A stretch of DNA of 64,000 nucleotides, taken from assembly GCA_029781135.1 (NCBI GenBank), contig JAKOXH010000066.1:1-64000 (forward strand), given 5' to 3'. The stretch is from Planctomycetota bacterium (GTDB lineage Bacteria; Planctomycetota; Planctomycetia; Pirellulales; Lacipirellulaceae). Shown here piece by piece: positions 47,118 through 56,259 of this stretch. The position numbers and the translations under genes are program-made. Under the pieces are notes generated by a model. The model ran no database searches, was not told the DNA's origin, and saw nothing but the letters and a program-made list of their open reading frames with translations. Numbering within the stretch: the stretch's first letter is position 1; each line of letters begins with the position of its first letter.

Positions 47118-49181
47118 ATGCGTGCGACTCAAACCCATTCAAAGACCCTGTTGTGTATGATGTGCGCCGTGCTCGCAGGACACTCATACGGCGAATCTTC
47201 CACCGTATTGCTCGACGACAATTTCAGTAGCTACCGCCCCGGCATATTCGGCCCGGCTGAAGGTGCGCGCACCGAATATCACTACCTGCGCGACGTCGCA
47301 CCGCAAGGGAATTGGGTGATTTCAACGTTTGTCTCAGGCAGCGATTCGCAGCGCGCGTGGCGGGTGATCGATTCCAATGGCTCGCTAGCCATGCAGCAAT
47401 CGTTCACGAACAAAATGACGCACACGCACCCGATGCTGCTCACGGGCGATCAGGCGTGGAGCGACTATACCGTGGCGGTGGATTTCACGCCGCGGAATGA
47501 AACAACGCGCACTGGCGTTGCCGTCCGCTATCAAACCGACCGCTGTTATTACTTCTTTGGCATCGACGGGCCACGAATCGTCTTGATGCTCATTTGCGAT
47601 GAAGTCGACTTCCACAAACCGATGGAAAAAGTGTTGGCGGAAACGGCATGTCAATGGAAACGCGGCGAGCGGTTGACCGCCAAGGTGACCGTGAAAGACG
47701 GCCAACTCACGGGCGCGCTCAACGGCAAGCAGGTGCATGCGGAAATCATCGCGAAAGACGACACCTATTCAACTGGCAAAGTCGCGCTCTTGGCCGACGG
47801 GCCGACCGTATTTCACCATGTGAAAGTGACGACCGATGCGAACACGAAGGCGGCGATCGATCAGGCCATCGCCAAGCGCGCGGCGGAAGAAACGCAGTTG
47901 CAAGCCGCCAACCCGAAGCCGGTTGTCTGGCGAAAGATCAAGACCGAAGGCTTTGGCGTCGGTAGAAATTTGCGGTTCGGCGACCTCGATGGCGACGGCA
48001 AGATCGATATTCTCGTCGGCCAGGTTCGCAATCATGGGCCGAAGGATAGCAACAGCGAACTTGGTTGCCTGACCGCCCTAACGCTCGACGGCAAACAACT
48101 CTGGCAATCGGGAACTCCCGACGCCTGGGCCGACAAGCTCACGAGCGATGTCGCGCTGCAAATTCACGATTTAGACGGTGATGGCCGCAATGAGGTCATT
48201 TACGCACGCGATTTTCACCTGACCGTGGCCGAAGGCGCGACCGGTCGAGTTCTCCGCCAGGTCGAAACGCCAGAAACTCCGCCGCGCACGCCGCCGCCCT
48301 ACAATCGCTTTCCACGCATTTTGGGCGACGCCATCCTATTCTGCGACCTGCGCGGCACCGGCCGCGACGCCGACATTATTTTGAAGGATCGTTATCGCAG
48401 CGTATGGGCGTTCGATGACCAGCTTAAACTCCTCTGGCATCGCGAATGCACGACGGGGCATTACCCCTTCGCGATGGATACCGACGGCGACGGCCGCAAC
48501 GAAGTGCTTGTCGGCTACTCGCTCTTCGACCATGATGGCACGCCGCTGTGGACGCTCGATGGCAAAGTCAAAGACCACGCCGATGCGGTCATGCTCGTAA
48601 GATCGCGGTCCAATGACCCGCTACGTGTGCTGTGTGCCGCCAGTGATGAAGGGCTCTTCTTTGCCGATACGGCCGGCAACATTCTGAAACGCCAGCGGAT
48701 TGGTCACGCGCAAAATATTACCGTTGCCGATCTGCGGCCCGATCTGCCCGGCCTCGAATCACTTTGCATGACCTTCTGGGGCAACCAGGGAATCATTCAT
48801 CTTTATGATGCGGACGGCAACGCGTATCATCAATTCGAGCCCGCGCAGCATGGTAGCTTATGCTTGCCGGTGAACTGGACCGGCCAGCCCGGCGAGTTCT
48901 TCGTTCTCTCGGCCGATGTGCGCGAAGGCGGTATGTTCGATGGCCGCGGCCGTCGCGTGGTTCGCTTTCCGGCAGACGGTCACCCCGACATGTGTTATGC
49001 CGTGCTCAATCTTACGGGCGACGCCCGCGACGAAATCGTCGTGTGGGATCCATCCGAAATTTGGATTTACACGCAGAGCGATAATCCGCGCTCGGGACGG
49101 TTATACAAGCCGAAGCGCAATCCGCTTTACAACGATTCCAACTACCGGGCCATGTATTCCTTACCCGGTTGGAGCGAATAA
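47118..49181 (+). CDS. Secreted FG-GAP beta-propeller protein
   Basis: A 687-aa exported protein. The ATG at 47118 (MRATQTHSKTLLCMMCAVLA) gives a short signal peptide; an ATG at 47085 is also possible. Residues 30-240 form a jelly-roll like concanavalin or DUF1080-type sugar-binding domain (LLDDNFSSYRPGIFGPAEGA, DYTVAVDFTPRNETTRTGVA). Residues 275-680 contain FG-GAP/VCBS-type repeats with calcium loops: FGDLDGDGKIDILVG (287-301), DLDGDGRNEVIYA (351-363) and DTDGDGRNEVLVGY (454-467). The layout resembles polysaccharide lyases of the rhamnogalacturonan-lyase (PL11) kind and other planctomycete propeller proteins, but catalytic residues could not be assigned. It stands alone. Confidence 0.78.
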   Translation: MRATQTHSKTLLCMMCAVLAGHSYGESSTVLLDDNFSSYRPGIFGPAEGARTEYHYLRDVAPQGNWVISTFVSGSDSQRAWRVIDSNGSLAMQQSFTNKMTHTHPMLLTGDQAWSDYTVAVDFTPRNETTRTGVAVRYQTDRCYYFFGIDGPRIVLMLICDEVDFHKPMEKVLAETACQWKRGERLTAKVTVKDGQLTGALNGKQVHAEIIAKDDTYSTGKVALLADGPTVFHHVKVTTDANTKAAIDQAIAKRAAEETQLQAANPKPVVWRKIKTEGFGVGRNLRFGDLDGDGKIDILVGQVRNHGPKDSNSELGCLTALTLDGKQLWQSGTPDAWADKLTSDVALQIHDLDGDGRNEVIYARDFHLTVAEGATGRVLRQVETPETPPRTPPPYNRFPRILGDAILFCDLRGTGRDADIILKDRYRSVWAFDDQLKLLWHRECTTGHYPFAMDTDGDGRNEVLVGYSLFDHDGTPLWTLDGKVKDHADAVMLVRSRSNDPLRVLCAASDEGLFFADTAGNILKRQRIGHAQNITVADLRPDLPGLESLCMTFWGNQGIIHLYDADGNAYHQFEPAQHGSLCLPVNWTGQPGEFFVLSADVREGGMFDGRGRRVVRFPADGHPDMCYAVLNLTGDARDEIVVWDPSEIWIYTQSDNPRSGRLYKPKRNPLYNDSNYRAMYSLPGWSE

Positions 49182-49230
49182 CACCGATCGCGGTTGCAGT
49201 ACCTAAGGTCGTAGCAATACCCAAGCAACG

Positions 49231-50226
49231 TCAAGCGGAGTGCTTGAGCGGCAGCTCTGCGTTCAAGTAATAGCGCTGATACCACTCGACGAACCGCTGC
49301 AAGCCGTCGGCAAGTGAAACGGAGGGCTGGTAGCCGATGTCGTTTTGGGCCGCATGGATATCGGCATACGTCACGCTCACGTCGCCAGATTGAAACGGCA
49401 CCACGCGACGAATCGCGCGGCGGTTCAGGCAAACTTCCAGTTGTTCCAGCAGCTCATTAACGGTAACAGGCGTGCCGCGGCCAAGATTATAAACGCGGTA
49501 GCCGTCGTCTCGGTCGGCCGGAGGGCGGTCCACTGCCGCAAGAATGCCCTGCACCGTATCGTCGACAAACGTGAAATCGCGGCGCAGCGTGCCGCCCGCG
49601 AATAGTTCGACCGGCCGATTGTTGAGAATGGCCTCGGTGAATTTGAAGATCGCCATATCGGGGCGGCCCCACGGCCCGTACACCGTGAAAAACCGTAACG
49701 CGGTGACCTGCAGCCCATATTGAGCGGCATAGCTATAAGCCATTAGCTCGCCCGCCATTTTGGTCGCGGCGTAAAGACTCACCGGCCGCGTGGTATCGAC
49801 GGTTTCTTGCACGGGAATCACCCGACACTCGCCATAAACCGAGCTTGATGACCCGAAGATCAGATGATGGTTCTTAATGCCGCGACTCGCTTCCAGCACA
49901 TTGATAAACCCCACGATATTACTTGCCGTATACGACCGCGGCGCCTCTTGTGAGTAGCGAACACCGGCCTGGGCCGCCAGGTGGATGGTCGCGTCGAACG
50001 GACCAGCGTTCTGCAATGTCGAAGTCGCCGAGTCGTGTGTCAAATCGAGGTGCGCAAAGCGGAACGACTTCTGGTTCACTAAATTGGCAAGCCGATCGCG
50101 CTTCAAGCGCGGATCATAATACGAATTCAGGCTGTCCACACCGAACACCTCGTCCCCACGGTTCAATAGTTGGCGGCAAACGTGGTAGCCAATGAAGCCA
50201 GCGGCACCGGTAACAAGCACGCGCAT
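49231..50226 (-). CDS. UDP-glucuronate 4-epimerase-like NAD-dependent epimerase
   Basis: A 331-aa short-chain dehydrogenase/reductase-type epimerase. The NAD site is TGAAGFIG (6-13), catalytic residues are in SSSSVYG (126-132) and YAATK (Tyr152, Lys156). VDSLNSYYDPRLKRDRL and RFFTVYGPWGRPDMA with FTEAI are typical of the UDP-glucuronate 4-epimerase branch that makes UDP-galacturonate. UDP-glucose or UDP-GlcNAc epimerase activity cannot be excluded. It is the second gene of a leftward pair with the PAP2 phosphatase and flanks the rightward glycosyltransferase genes. Confidence 0.85.
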   Translation of the reverse strand: MRVLVTGAAGFIGYHVCRQLLNRGDEVFGVDSLNSYYDPRLKRDRLANLVNQKSFRFAHLDLTHDSATSTLQNAGPFDATIHLAAQAGVRYSQEAPRSYTASNIVGFINVLEASRGIKNHHLIFGSSSSVYGECRVIPVQETVDTTRPVSLYAATKMAGELMAYSYAAQYGLQVTALRFFTVYGPWGRPDMAIFKFTEAILNNRPVELFAGGTLRRDFTFVDDTVQGILAAVDRPPADRDDGYRVYNLGRGTPVTVNELLEQLEVCLNRRAIRRVVPFQSGDVSVTYADIHAAQNDIGYQPSVSLADGLQRFVEWYQRYYLNAELPLKHSA

Positions 50227-50252
50227 TGTTCGTTTCGCCTTTCTCCGTTGCC

Positions 50253-51032
50253 TTAAGCTGCATCTCGCTCGTTCGACGCGGTATCGCTCACAACGACTGG
50301 TTCCGCTGGTAGAACTGCCTCGCCAACTTCATCCGTAATACGACGCCTGATTCGAATCTTGCTAACTATCTGTTGATCGAACCAACCAAACACGAGACCG
50401 GCAAGATGACTCGTGCATACGAGGGCCCATGCCAAACCGACACCCGCACCGGCCACAACGTCGGTCGGAAAGTGGGCATGCCGGTGCACGCGCGAAACCA
50501 TGACGAGCACGGCACTCGCCGCGTACAACCAGCGGCCGCGCGGATAGAGGATCGCCAATGCGACTGCAAATCCTACTGCGGTGGCTGAGTGCCCCGAGGG
50601 AAAACTTTGTCCACGGCTGCCGGCGGAAAACAACGGGAACAAGCCATTGAAGGTGGAGCCAAATGTTGCCGTCGCTAAGTCGACCGTATAGGGTCGTGCT
50701 CGACAGATGCACAACTTCAGGCCATCGACGATCAAGCCGCTGCCTAGCGACAAGGTCAGCAGAAACGGCAGGTGCCGGAATTGGCGGCGATTGAGAATCG
50801 CCGTGATTACGAGCAGGGTCAAGATGATCGGGACCGGACCGCCGGCCGTATTGGCGAAGACTTCGAGGAACTTGGCTACGCGGGCAGACTTATCTATTTG
50901 ATAGAACAGCTGCGCGATCGAGATATCGAACGACGCCAAGGCCGCAAATGCCACGGCGGCCAACAACAGAAGTCGCCCGCACTGGCGGCGAAACTGCTCC
51001 GCATCAATCTGGCCGCCAACTATTTGACCCAT
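50253..51032 (-). CDS. PAP2-family membrane phosphatase
   Basis: A 259-aa membrane phosphatase. The three PAP2 motifs are complete: KLCICRARP (Lys106, Arg113, Pro114), PSGH (145-148) and SR-x5-H-x3-D (Ser180, Arg181, His187, Asp191). Five or six helices surround them. The active site faces the periplasm. Substrates of the family are undecaprenyl pyrophosphate, phosphatidate or lipid A phosphates. It is 26 bp upstream of the epimerase on the same strand, divergent from the ArnT-like gene, which suggests a lipid-linked sugar task. Other PAP2 roles are possible. Confidence 0.9.
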   Translation of the reverse strand: MGQIVGGQIDAEQFRRQCGRLLLLAAVAFAALASFDISIAQLFYQIDKSARVAKFLEVFANTAGGPVPIILTLLVITAILNRRQFRHLPFLLTLSLGSGLIVDGLKLCICRARPYTVDLATATFGSTFNGLFPLFSAGSRGQSFPSGHSATAVGFAVALAILYPRGRWLYAASAVLVMVSRVHRHAHFPTDVVAGAGVGLAWALVCTSHLAGLVFGWFDQQIVSKIRIRRRITDEVGEAVLPAEPVVVSDTASNERDAA

Positions 51033-51461
51033 TTTCGTGTTACCGAAGGAGGAACGGCCGAGCTAAGTAACAGCGAGCGCGGTACGGGACTTCCGCAAGA
51101 TCACGTTGCCGATCAAATAAGACATCGGATGATTGCCCTGGGTGCTCATCACAAATACCGACCGGCGGCGTTAAATAGCATTCTTGACTGACTTCGTCAA
51201 TTAAATTGGCGCGGACGCTAGCAGCCAGTTAGCAGCGTGTTGAAAAAGAGGACTGGCTCGCGGTCCGTCGCTGAAAATGTCGGGGATTTGCTATCTCGCG
51301 AGCGTGCCTGTCCCCTTTTTCAACACACGGTTAGCTCACCTTGCCGGTTCTAGCACTGCTCCCTAAACTCTCGCCTCAGCCGCGAGCGTGACAATTGGTT
51401 TCGCGTTTCGCAGGTTCCCCATTTGCCACTTCTTGCTACTTCGTTACGACAGGTTAGCGCA
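51033..51461. other. Divergent region between the PAP2 and ArnT-like genes
   Basis: This 429-bp region carries the promoters for both directions and the palindrome at 51227-51336. No coding frame was supported and no promoter could be called. Confidence 0.45.
51227..51336. repeat. Long palindrome with GTGTTGAAAAAG arms
   Basis: GTTAGCAGCGTGTTGAAAAA then GAGGAC and GGCTCGCG at the left match CGCGAGCG, GTCCCCTTTTTCAACACAC and GGTTAGC in inverse at the right, with a loop near 51275. It has no tandem short unit. Confidence 0.75.
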
Positions 51462-53252
51462 ATGTCTCAGCATGGGCGATTGACAATTTTGGTAGCGGCG
51501 GTTGCCGGTTTTAGCTTTCTTGGCTGGCTTGGTTCGACCCGTCTTTGGGACGATGACGAGCCCAAGAACGCGGTTTGCGGCCAAGAGATGTTCGAACGGG
51601 GCGATTGGATCGTCCCCACGTTCAACGGCACGCTCCGCACCGACAAGCCAATTCTCATCTATTGGTGCATGTTGGCGGCGTTTAACGTGCTCGGAGTTAA
51701 CGAATTGGCGATCCGCTTGCCCTCGGCCCTCGCTGGCATAGGTACGGTCGTACTGACATTTCACCTGGGACGTCTGCTGTTCGACCGCCGGACCGGCCTC
51801 GTCGCCAGTGGGCTCCTCACATCTGCGCTAATGTTTGCCGTCTTAGCACGCGCGGCCACTCCCGATTCCTTGCTGATCGTCTGGATTACCGCGAGTCTGA
51901 CCTCCTTTGTGGCCGGGGTCGCGGCGCGCCGTGGTGGTCATTTCGGCGGCGATTCCGCAAACTCCCGCGGGACTGTTGTTCCAATCTGTGAGCATGGCCT
52001 GCCGACGACGGCTTGGTTACTCATGTACGCGTCCATCGGCATCGCCGTGTTGGCGAAAGGACCCATCGGCGTCGTCATGCCGCTAGGAATCATCGGGTCG
52101 TACCTTTTGTTTTTCGATTCGCCGCCTAACCAGGCTGCGAATACCAATTGGTTGCGCCGATGCCTTAGCTATTTTGCCCCGCGCCGCATTTGGACCATCG
52201 CCAATACCTTGCATGTTTTCACGGGAGCTGCAATCGTCGCGCTGATTGCGCTACCGTGGTATATCGCCGTCGCAGTGCAAACACATGGTGAATGGGTAAC
52301 TGGATTTTTGGGTACCCACAACATCGGCCGCTTCATGCAGCCGCTCGAGCACCATCGCGGCCTGCCGATCTACTATCCGATTGCGATCATGATCGGCTTC
52401 TTTCCGGCTTCGATGTTCCTGCCCGTGGCGCTATGGTCGTCGATTCATACCGTACGCCAGGACACTTCGGGCCGCCGGAGTTCCGCTGCCTTTCTCTTGT
52501 GTTGGATCGCGTGCTACGTCGGTTTCTTCACGGTCGCGGCCACGAAGCTACCGAATTACGTTGTCCCCTGTTATCCGGCATTGGCAATCGTAACCGCGGC
52601 CTGGTTGATCCTCATCACCGACCGCGGCACCGCGATGCGAACTTGGCATTTGTGGACAGGATACGGCGCGTCCGCGATTCTGGGACTGGGAATCACCGCC
52701 GGCTTAACGATCGCCGCCTACAAGATCCTCGACATTCACAATTTTGTCGCGCTGCCGGGAATTATCATGATCGTCGGTAGTCTGACTTGCCTGACGATGC
52801 TGTACCAAAACCGGGTGAGTCGCTCGGTGCTCTCGTTTGTACTCACGTGTTTGCTCTTTACGGCCTCCGCCACGATCCATACGGGAATGCAAGTGAACGA
52901 CGCGCAAGATGGGCCATATTTCGCGCGCTACATTCATGAACACATTCACGCGACATCGCCAGATGCTCCCAAAATCGGCACGTATGCGTATTTCCCGCCG
53001 TCTCTCGTCTATTACCTTGGCTACCCCGTTCATCGGCCCACCGGTCCTCAACAGTTACAGGCCTTTTTTGCCGAGGGCGGCGACGCGATTGTGATGACCC
53101 GCGCAACGTTTGAGAAACAACGCGCCAGTTTACCGAGCGACATCACGATCTTAACTCATCAACAACGCTTTTTGCGGACCGACCAAGATATTGTTCTCGT
53201 AGGCCGGCCGACGGAAGTCGCGGAGGGGGATCGCCGTGGGCAGCAGCGCTGA
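51462..53252 (+). CDS. ArnT/PMT-like GT39 glycosyltransferase
   Basis: A 596-aa integral membrane transferase that takes a sugar from a polyprenyl phosphate donor. The ATG at 51462 (MSQHGRLTILVAAVAGF) follows a weak AGG; an in-frame ATG at 51423 is possible. The first periplasmic loop has the family catalytic acidic pattern LWDDDEPKNAVCGQEMFERG, followed by DWIVPTFNGTLRTDKPILIY. About 12 helices and a C-terminal periplasmic domain follow. Relatives transfer 4-amino-arabinose or galacturonate to lipid A, or mannose to proteins. The stop overlaps the next gene by 17 bp, so the genes are coupled. Confidence 0.88.
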   Translation: MSQHGRLTILVAAVAGFSFLGWLGSTRLWDDDEPKNAVCGQEMFERGDWIVPTFNGTLRTDKPILIYWCMLAAFNVLGVNELAIRLPSALAGIGTVVLTFHLGRLLFDRRTGLVASGLLTSALMFAVLARAATPDSLLIVWITASLTSFVAGVAARRGGHFGGDSANSRGTVVPICEHGLPTTAWLLMYASIGIAVLAKGPIGVVMPLGIIGSYLLFFDSPPNQAANTNWLRRCLSYFAPRRIWTIANTLHVFTGAAIVALIALPWYIAVAVQTHGEWVTGFLGTHNIGRFMQPLEHHRGLPIYYPIAIMIGFFPASMFLPVALWSSIHTVRQDTSGRRSSAAFLLCWIACYVGFFTVAATKLPNYVVPCYPALAIVTAAWLILITDRGTAMRTWHLWTGYGASAILGLGITAGLTIAAYKILDIHNFVALPGIIMIVGSLTCLTMLYQNRVSRSVLSFVLTCLLFTASATIHTGMQVNDAQDGPYFARYIHEHIHATSPDAPKIGTYAYFPPSLVYYLGYPVHRPTGPQQLQAFFAEGGDAIVMTRATFEKQRASLPSDITILTHQQRFLRTDQDIVLVGRPTEVAEGDRRGQQR

Positions 53253-54318
53253 CCAACTCTCCGTGATTTCAGCTGATGCCGCGTCTCCAGCCGGACAAAG
53301 CAGCGGCTTACGATCGCCTGCACGCTTGGCCATTCGTTGGCTGGCGTCCATTTCGCTGGTTACCTGGTTGATTGCCCGTACCGCGTGGCGCGATGTCGCG
53401 GTCGCGTTCGAGTCCGCTTCTGTCGTTTGGCTCATCACCGCCGCCGTACTTTATCTGGCGTCCCAGTTCGCAAGCGTCGTTCGCTGGTCGAAGATCGTGG
53501 CGAGCGGTGGGATTGCCAGTCGCTGGCCACAATTGTTGGCGGCGTATTTCGAAGGCATGTTCATGAACGTCTGCATGCCCACGACGATTGGCGGCGACGT
53601 GCTGAAAGTCTTGCGCATCGGACGAGGGCAAGATAAACGCACCACGGCCTGCACGATAGCTGTGGACCGCGCTTCCGGCTTGGCAGCACTTCTCGCCCTC
53701 TTATTACTTGGATTAGCCCTGCAGATCGATGCCACACGCCACAGTCATCTGGCGCTAGTGTGTTATGCGATTGTGCTGTGCGTCGCCTTATCCCTGGTGC
53801 ACTCGATTCCGCCGTTAGCGGTGTCTGTATTTGCCTCTGCCGCCGACCGCCGCCGCACGGGACCACTCGCCTTTTTATCGCGGTTAAGACCGTACCTTCC
53901 GACCGCGTTTCGCGATATCGCCCTCCACACACCCTGGCTTTCGGTTCTCGCATGGGCATTTGTCGTTCAAAGCCTTAACGTGGCGGCCGTCATCGCGGCG
54001 ACACTCGCCGTTGGGCTGAACGTTCCCATCACGGGAATTCTCGTCGCGACGACCACCGTAAGCTTGGTCGCCGCGCTACCGCTTTCCGTGGCCGGCATTG
54101 GCATTCGCGAAGCCAGTCTGCCGCTCTTGCTCGCCGCGCACGGAATTCCGAAAGAATCCTCCATTGCGGTTGGAATCATCTGGTCGGGCATCGTGGTCCT
54201 GGTTGGTCTCATTGGCGGGCCCATTCATTTTTGGCAACAGCGTTACCATTCGTCCGCTTCACGGACGATCGAAACAAGTCAAGAAACCGCGCTTATCGCG
54301 CCGCGCAAAGTCGCTTGA
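53236..54318 (+). CDS. Flippase-like / LPG-synthase-type membrane protein
   Basis: A 360-aa membrane protein of the UPF0104 family (LPG_synthase_TM, AglD-like). It starts with GTG at 53236, inside the upstream gene. It has seven or eight helices and the family motifs RWSKIVASGG, GMFMNVCMPTTIGGDVLKVL, and LPLSVAGIGIREASLPLLL. Members flip or process lipid-linked sugars. Its place between the ArnT-like and GtrB-like genes suggests that it moves the lipid-phosphate sugar across the membrane. Confidence 0.87.
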   Translation: MGSSADQLSVISADAASPAGQSSGLRSPARLAIRWLASISLVTWLIARTAWRDVAVAFESASVVWLITAAVLYLASQFASVVRWSKIVASGGIASRWPQLLAAYFEGMFMNVCMPTTIGGDVLKVLRIGRGQDKRTTACTIAVDRASGLAALLALLLLGLALQIDATRHSHLALVCYAIVLCVALSLVHSIPPLAVSVFASAADRRRTGPLAFLSRLRPYLPTAFRDIALHTPWLSVLAWAFVVQSLNVAAVIAATLAVGLNVPITGILVATTTVSLVAALPLSVAGIGIREASLPLLLAAHGIPKESSIAVGIIWSGIVVLVGLIGGPIHFWQQRYHSSASRTIETSQETALIAPRKVA

Positions 54319-54329
54319 GCAGGTGAGTT

Positions 54330-55322
54330 ATGAAATTGTCGATTGTCGTGCCGATTTATAACGAAGTGGAAAATGTCGATCAGCTCGTGACCGCCATCAC
54401 CAACGCGCTGGCATCCGTCAGCTATGAATACGAGATCGTGGCCGTCGACGACGGGTCAACCGACGGCACCCGCGATAAGCTCGCGCGGTTAGTCGACGCG
54501 AACCACCGACTCCGCGTCATTGAATTACGGCGGAACTACGGCCAAACGGCCGCGATGAGCGCCGGTATTGAGCACGCGGCCGGAGAAGTGATCGTTACCA
54601 TCGACGGCGATCTCCAAAACGACCCGGCCGATATTCCAGCCTTAGTCGCGAAAATCGACGAAGGATACGATCTGGTTCACGGCTGGCGCAAAGATCGGCA
54701 AGACCCGTGGCTCTCGCGCCGTTTTCCCTCGCTACTTGCCAATCGATTGATCGCCGCCGTCACCAAATTTCCCTGTCACGATTTAGGGTGCACACTCAAA
54801 GCGATGCGCCGCGAAATTGCCGCCGACCTTCGCTTGTATGGCGAAATGCACCGTTTCATTCCGATTCTCGCGAGTTGGCATGGCGCCCGCTGCACGGAAA
54901 TCGTCACGCGGCATCACCCACGACGCTGCGGAAAATCGAAATACGGCATCATGCGCACATTCGCCGTGTTGCTGGATTTAATCACGGTCGTGTACCTCAC
55001 CCGTTACTCGCTCAAACCCATGCGCCTGTTTGGCGGTCTCGGCGCGGCGGCGGCCGCCCTAGGCCTTGCCTGCGGCTTGGCGACACTGCTCATGAAACTC
55101 GTCGCCGATTTCGACATCACGGGTAATCCGTTGCTCTATGGCGCGCTGTTCGGAATCATGATCGGCCTGCAATTCACGCTCATGGGCATGACGGCCGAAA
55201 TGAACACCCGCACCCATTACGAAAGCCAGGAACGCCGCCCCTACGCCATTTCACGATTGCGGGGATTCAGTAGACTTACTCAACCGGCAAGCCGGTTGGC
55301 GAATACCGAACTTGCCGCGTAA
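54330..55322 (+). CDS. Polyprenyl-phosphate glycosyltransferase (GtrB/RgtE-like)
   Basis: A 330-aa GT2-family enzyme that makes polyprenyl-phosphate-sugar on the cytoplasmic side. The catalytic domain (1-230) has SIVVPIYNEVENV, AVDDGSTDGT, and TIDGDLQNDPADIPAL with HGWRKDRQDPWLSRRFPS. Two C-terminal transmembrane helices follow at about 235-305. The order of domains matches GtrB, ArnC and RgtE. The sugar is not determined by sequence. GCAGGTGA precedes the ATG as a weak ribosome binding site. The upstream gene ends 11 bp before. Confidence 0.92.
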   Translation: MKLSIVVPIYNEVENVDQLVTAITNALASVSYEYEIVAVDDGSTDGTRDKLARLVDANHRLRVIELRRNYGQTAAMSAGIEHAAGEVIVTIDGDLQNDPADIPALVAKIDEGYDLVHGWRKDRQDPWLSRRFPSLLANRLIAAVTKFPCHDLGCTLKAMRREIAADLRLYGEMHRFIPILASWHGARCTEIVTRHHPRRCGKSKYGIMRTFAVLLDLITVVYLTRYSLKPMRLFGGLGAAAAALGLACGLATLLMKLVADFDITGNPLLYGALFGIMIGLQFTLMGMTAEMNTRTHYESQERRPYAISRLRGFSRLTQPASRLANTELAA

Positions 55323-55352
55323 CAGCGTGACCATTCCACCAAGGAAGGCAGC

Positions 55353-55431
55353 GTGCCATGCCCACGGCTTGGCGTGGGCATGCAGTCCTCACGCGTGTCA
55401 GCATGGCCACTCCGAGCAGTGGCCATGGCAC
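55353..55431. repeat. GTGCCA...TGGCAC palindromic element, copy 1
   Basis: The left hairpin is TGCCCACG-GCTTGG-CGTGGGCA preceded by GTGCCA. The right end is GGCCACT-CCGAGC-AGTGGCC then ATGGCAC. A copy occurs at 56136-56208, so it brackets the tspO gene. Ends resemble the MITE-like 135-bp family. Confidence 0.8.
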
Positions 55432-55601
55432 CCAATGCCTCTTTGACTGCCCAGTCCTCCGCACGACTAGGTAACGCCGCTGAAAAGCGCTATGCCATCC
55501 TATTCCACGTTGAATCGTGCTACGATTAAACTGGTGGGAGCGGCGTTGCTGCCGTGGAATTGTATCTCCCGAGCCTTCGAGATTGCGATCGCGGGACCAC
55601 C

Positions 55602-56123
55602 ATGTCCGAATCCAACTCCAATTCAACGTCCCTATTATTTAGCCGCCAGATGCTGGGCCTTGTCGGCTGGCTCCTCATTTCCTTTGCTGCCGCGGCGGCC
55701 GGCGCCTTCGCCACGGGCACCACCATTGGCAACTGGTATCCACACATTGAAAAGCCGTGGTGGACGCCGCGGACAGGGATTTTCCCGCCCGTATGGATTA
55801 CGCTCTTCACGCTGATGGCCGTTTCCGCCTGGCTCGTATGGCGGATAGGTGGATTTGCCACGGCGAGATTGCCGCTCGCACTGTTCCTCATTCAGTTGGC
55901 ACTGGCCTCGGTATGGTCCGCAATTTTCTTTACGATGGAGCGGCCTGACCTGGCGGCAATCGAAATCGTTGTGCTGTGGCTAATGGTCGGGCTGACGTGC
56001 ATCGCGTTCTGGAAAAAATCGCGCAGTGCCACGTTGTTGTTGGCGCCGTATCTGATTTGGATCACCTATCTCGCGGCGCTGACGATTCAAATCGCACGCC
56101 TGAATCCGCGACACCCTCTTTGA
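55602..56123 (+). CDS. tspO: TspO/MBR family protein
   Basis: A 173-aa five-helix membrane protein. The ATG at 55602 (MSESNSNSTSLLF) is chosen over 55554. Conserved residues are WYPHIEKPWWTPRTGIFPPV with WITLFTLMAVSAWLVW, the tryptophan- and proline-rich loop of TspO, and the last helices APYLIWITYLAALTIQIARL. TspO proteins bind porphyrins or cholesterol-like ligands and affect tetrapyrrole homeostasis and stress. It lies alone between the two GTGCCA palindromes. Confidence 0.92.
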   Translation: MSESNSNSTSLLFSRQMLGLVGWLLISFAAAAAGAFATGTTIGNWYPHIEKPWWTPRTGIFPPVWITLFTLMAVSAWLVWRIGGFATARLPLALFLIQLALASVWSAIFFTMERPDLAAIEIVVLWLMVGLTCIAFWKKSRSATLLLAPYLIWITYLAALTIQIARLNPRHPL

Positions 56124-56135
56124 AACATGAGCTGC

Positions 56136-56208
56136 GTGCCATGCCCACGGCTCGGCGTGGGCATGCCATCCTTAGCCAGCATGGCCACTCCAGGCTGCGG
56201 TCATGGCA
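56136..56208. repeat. GTGCCA...TGGCAC palindromic element, copy 2
   Basis: It reads GTGCCATGCCCACGGCTCGG, CGTGGGCATG, then GCATGGCCACTCC and TCATGGCA. Partner of 55353-55431 with a partly decayed right end. Confidence 0.8.
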
Positions 56209-56259
56209 AATTCGACGGCAATCGTCCTAAGTCGCAGGCAGGGGCGTGTCCGGCCCTTC

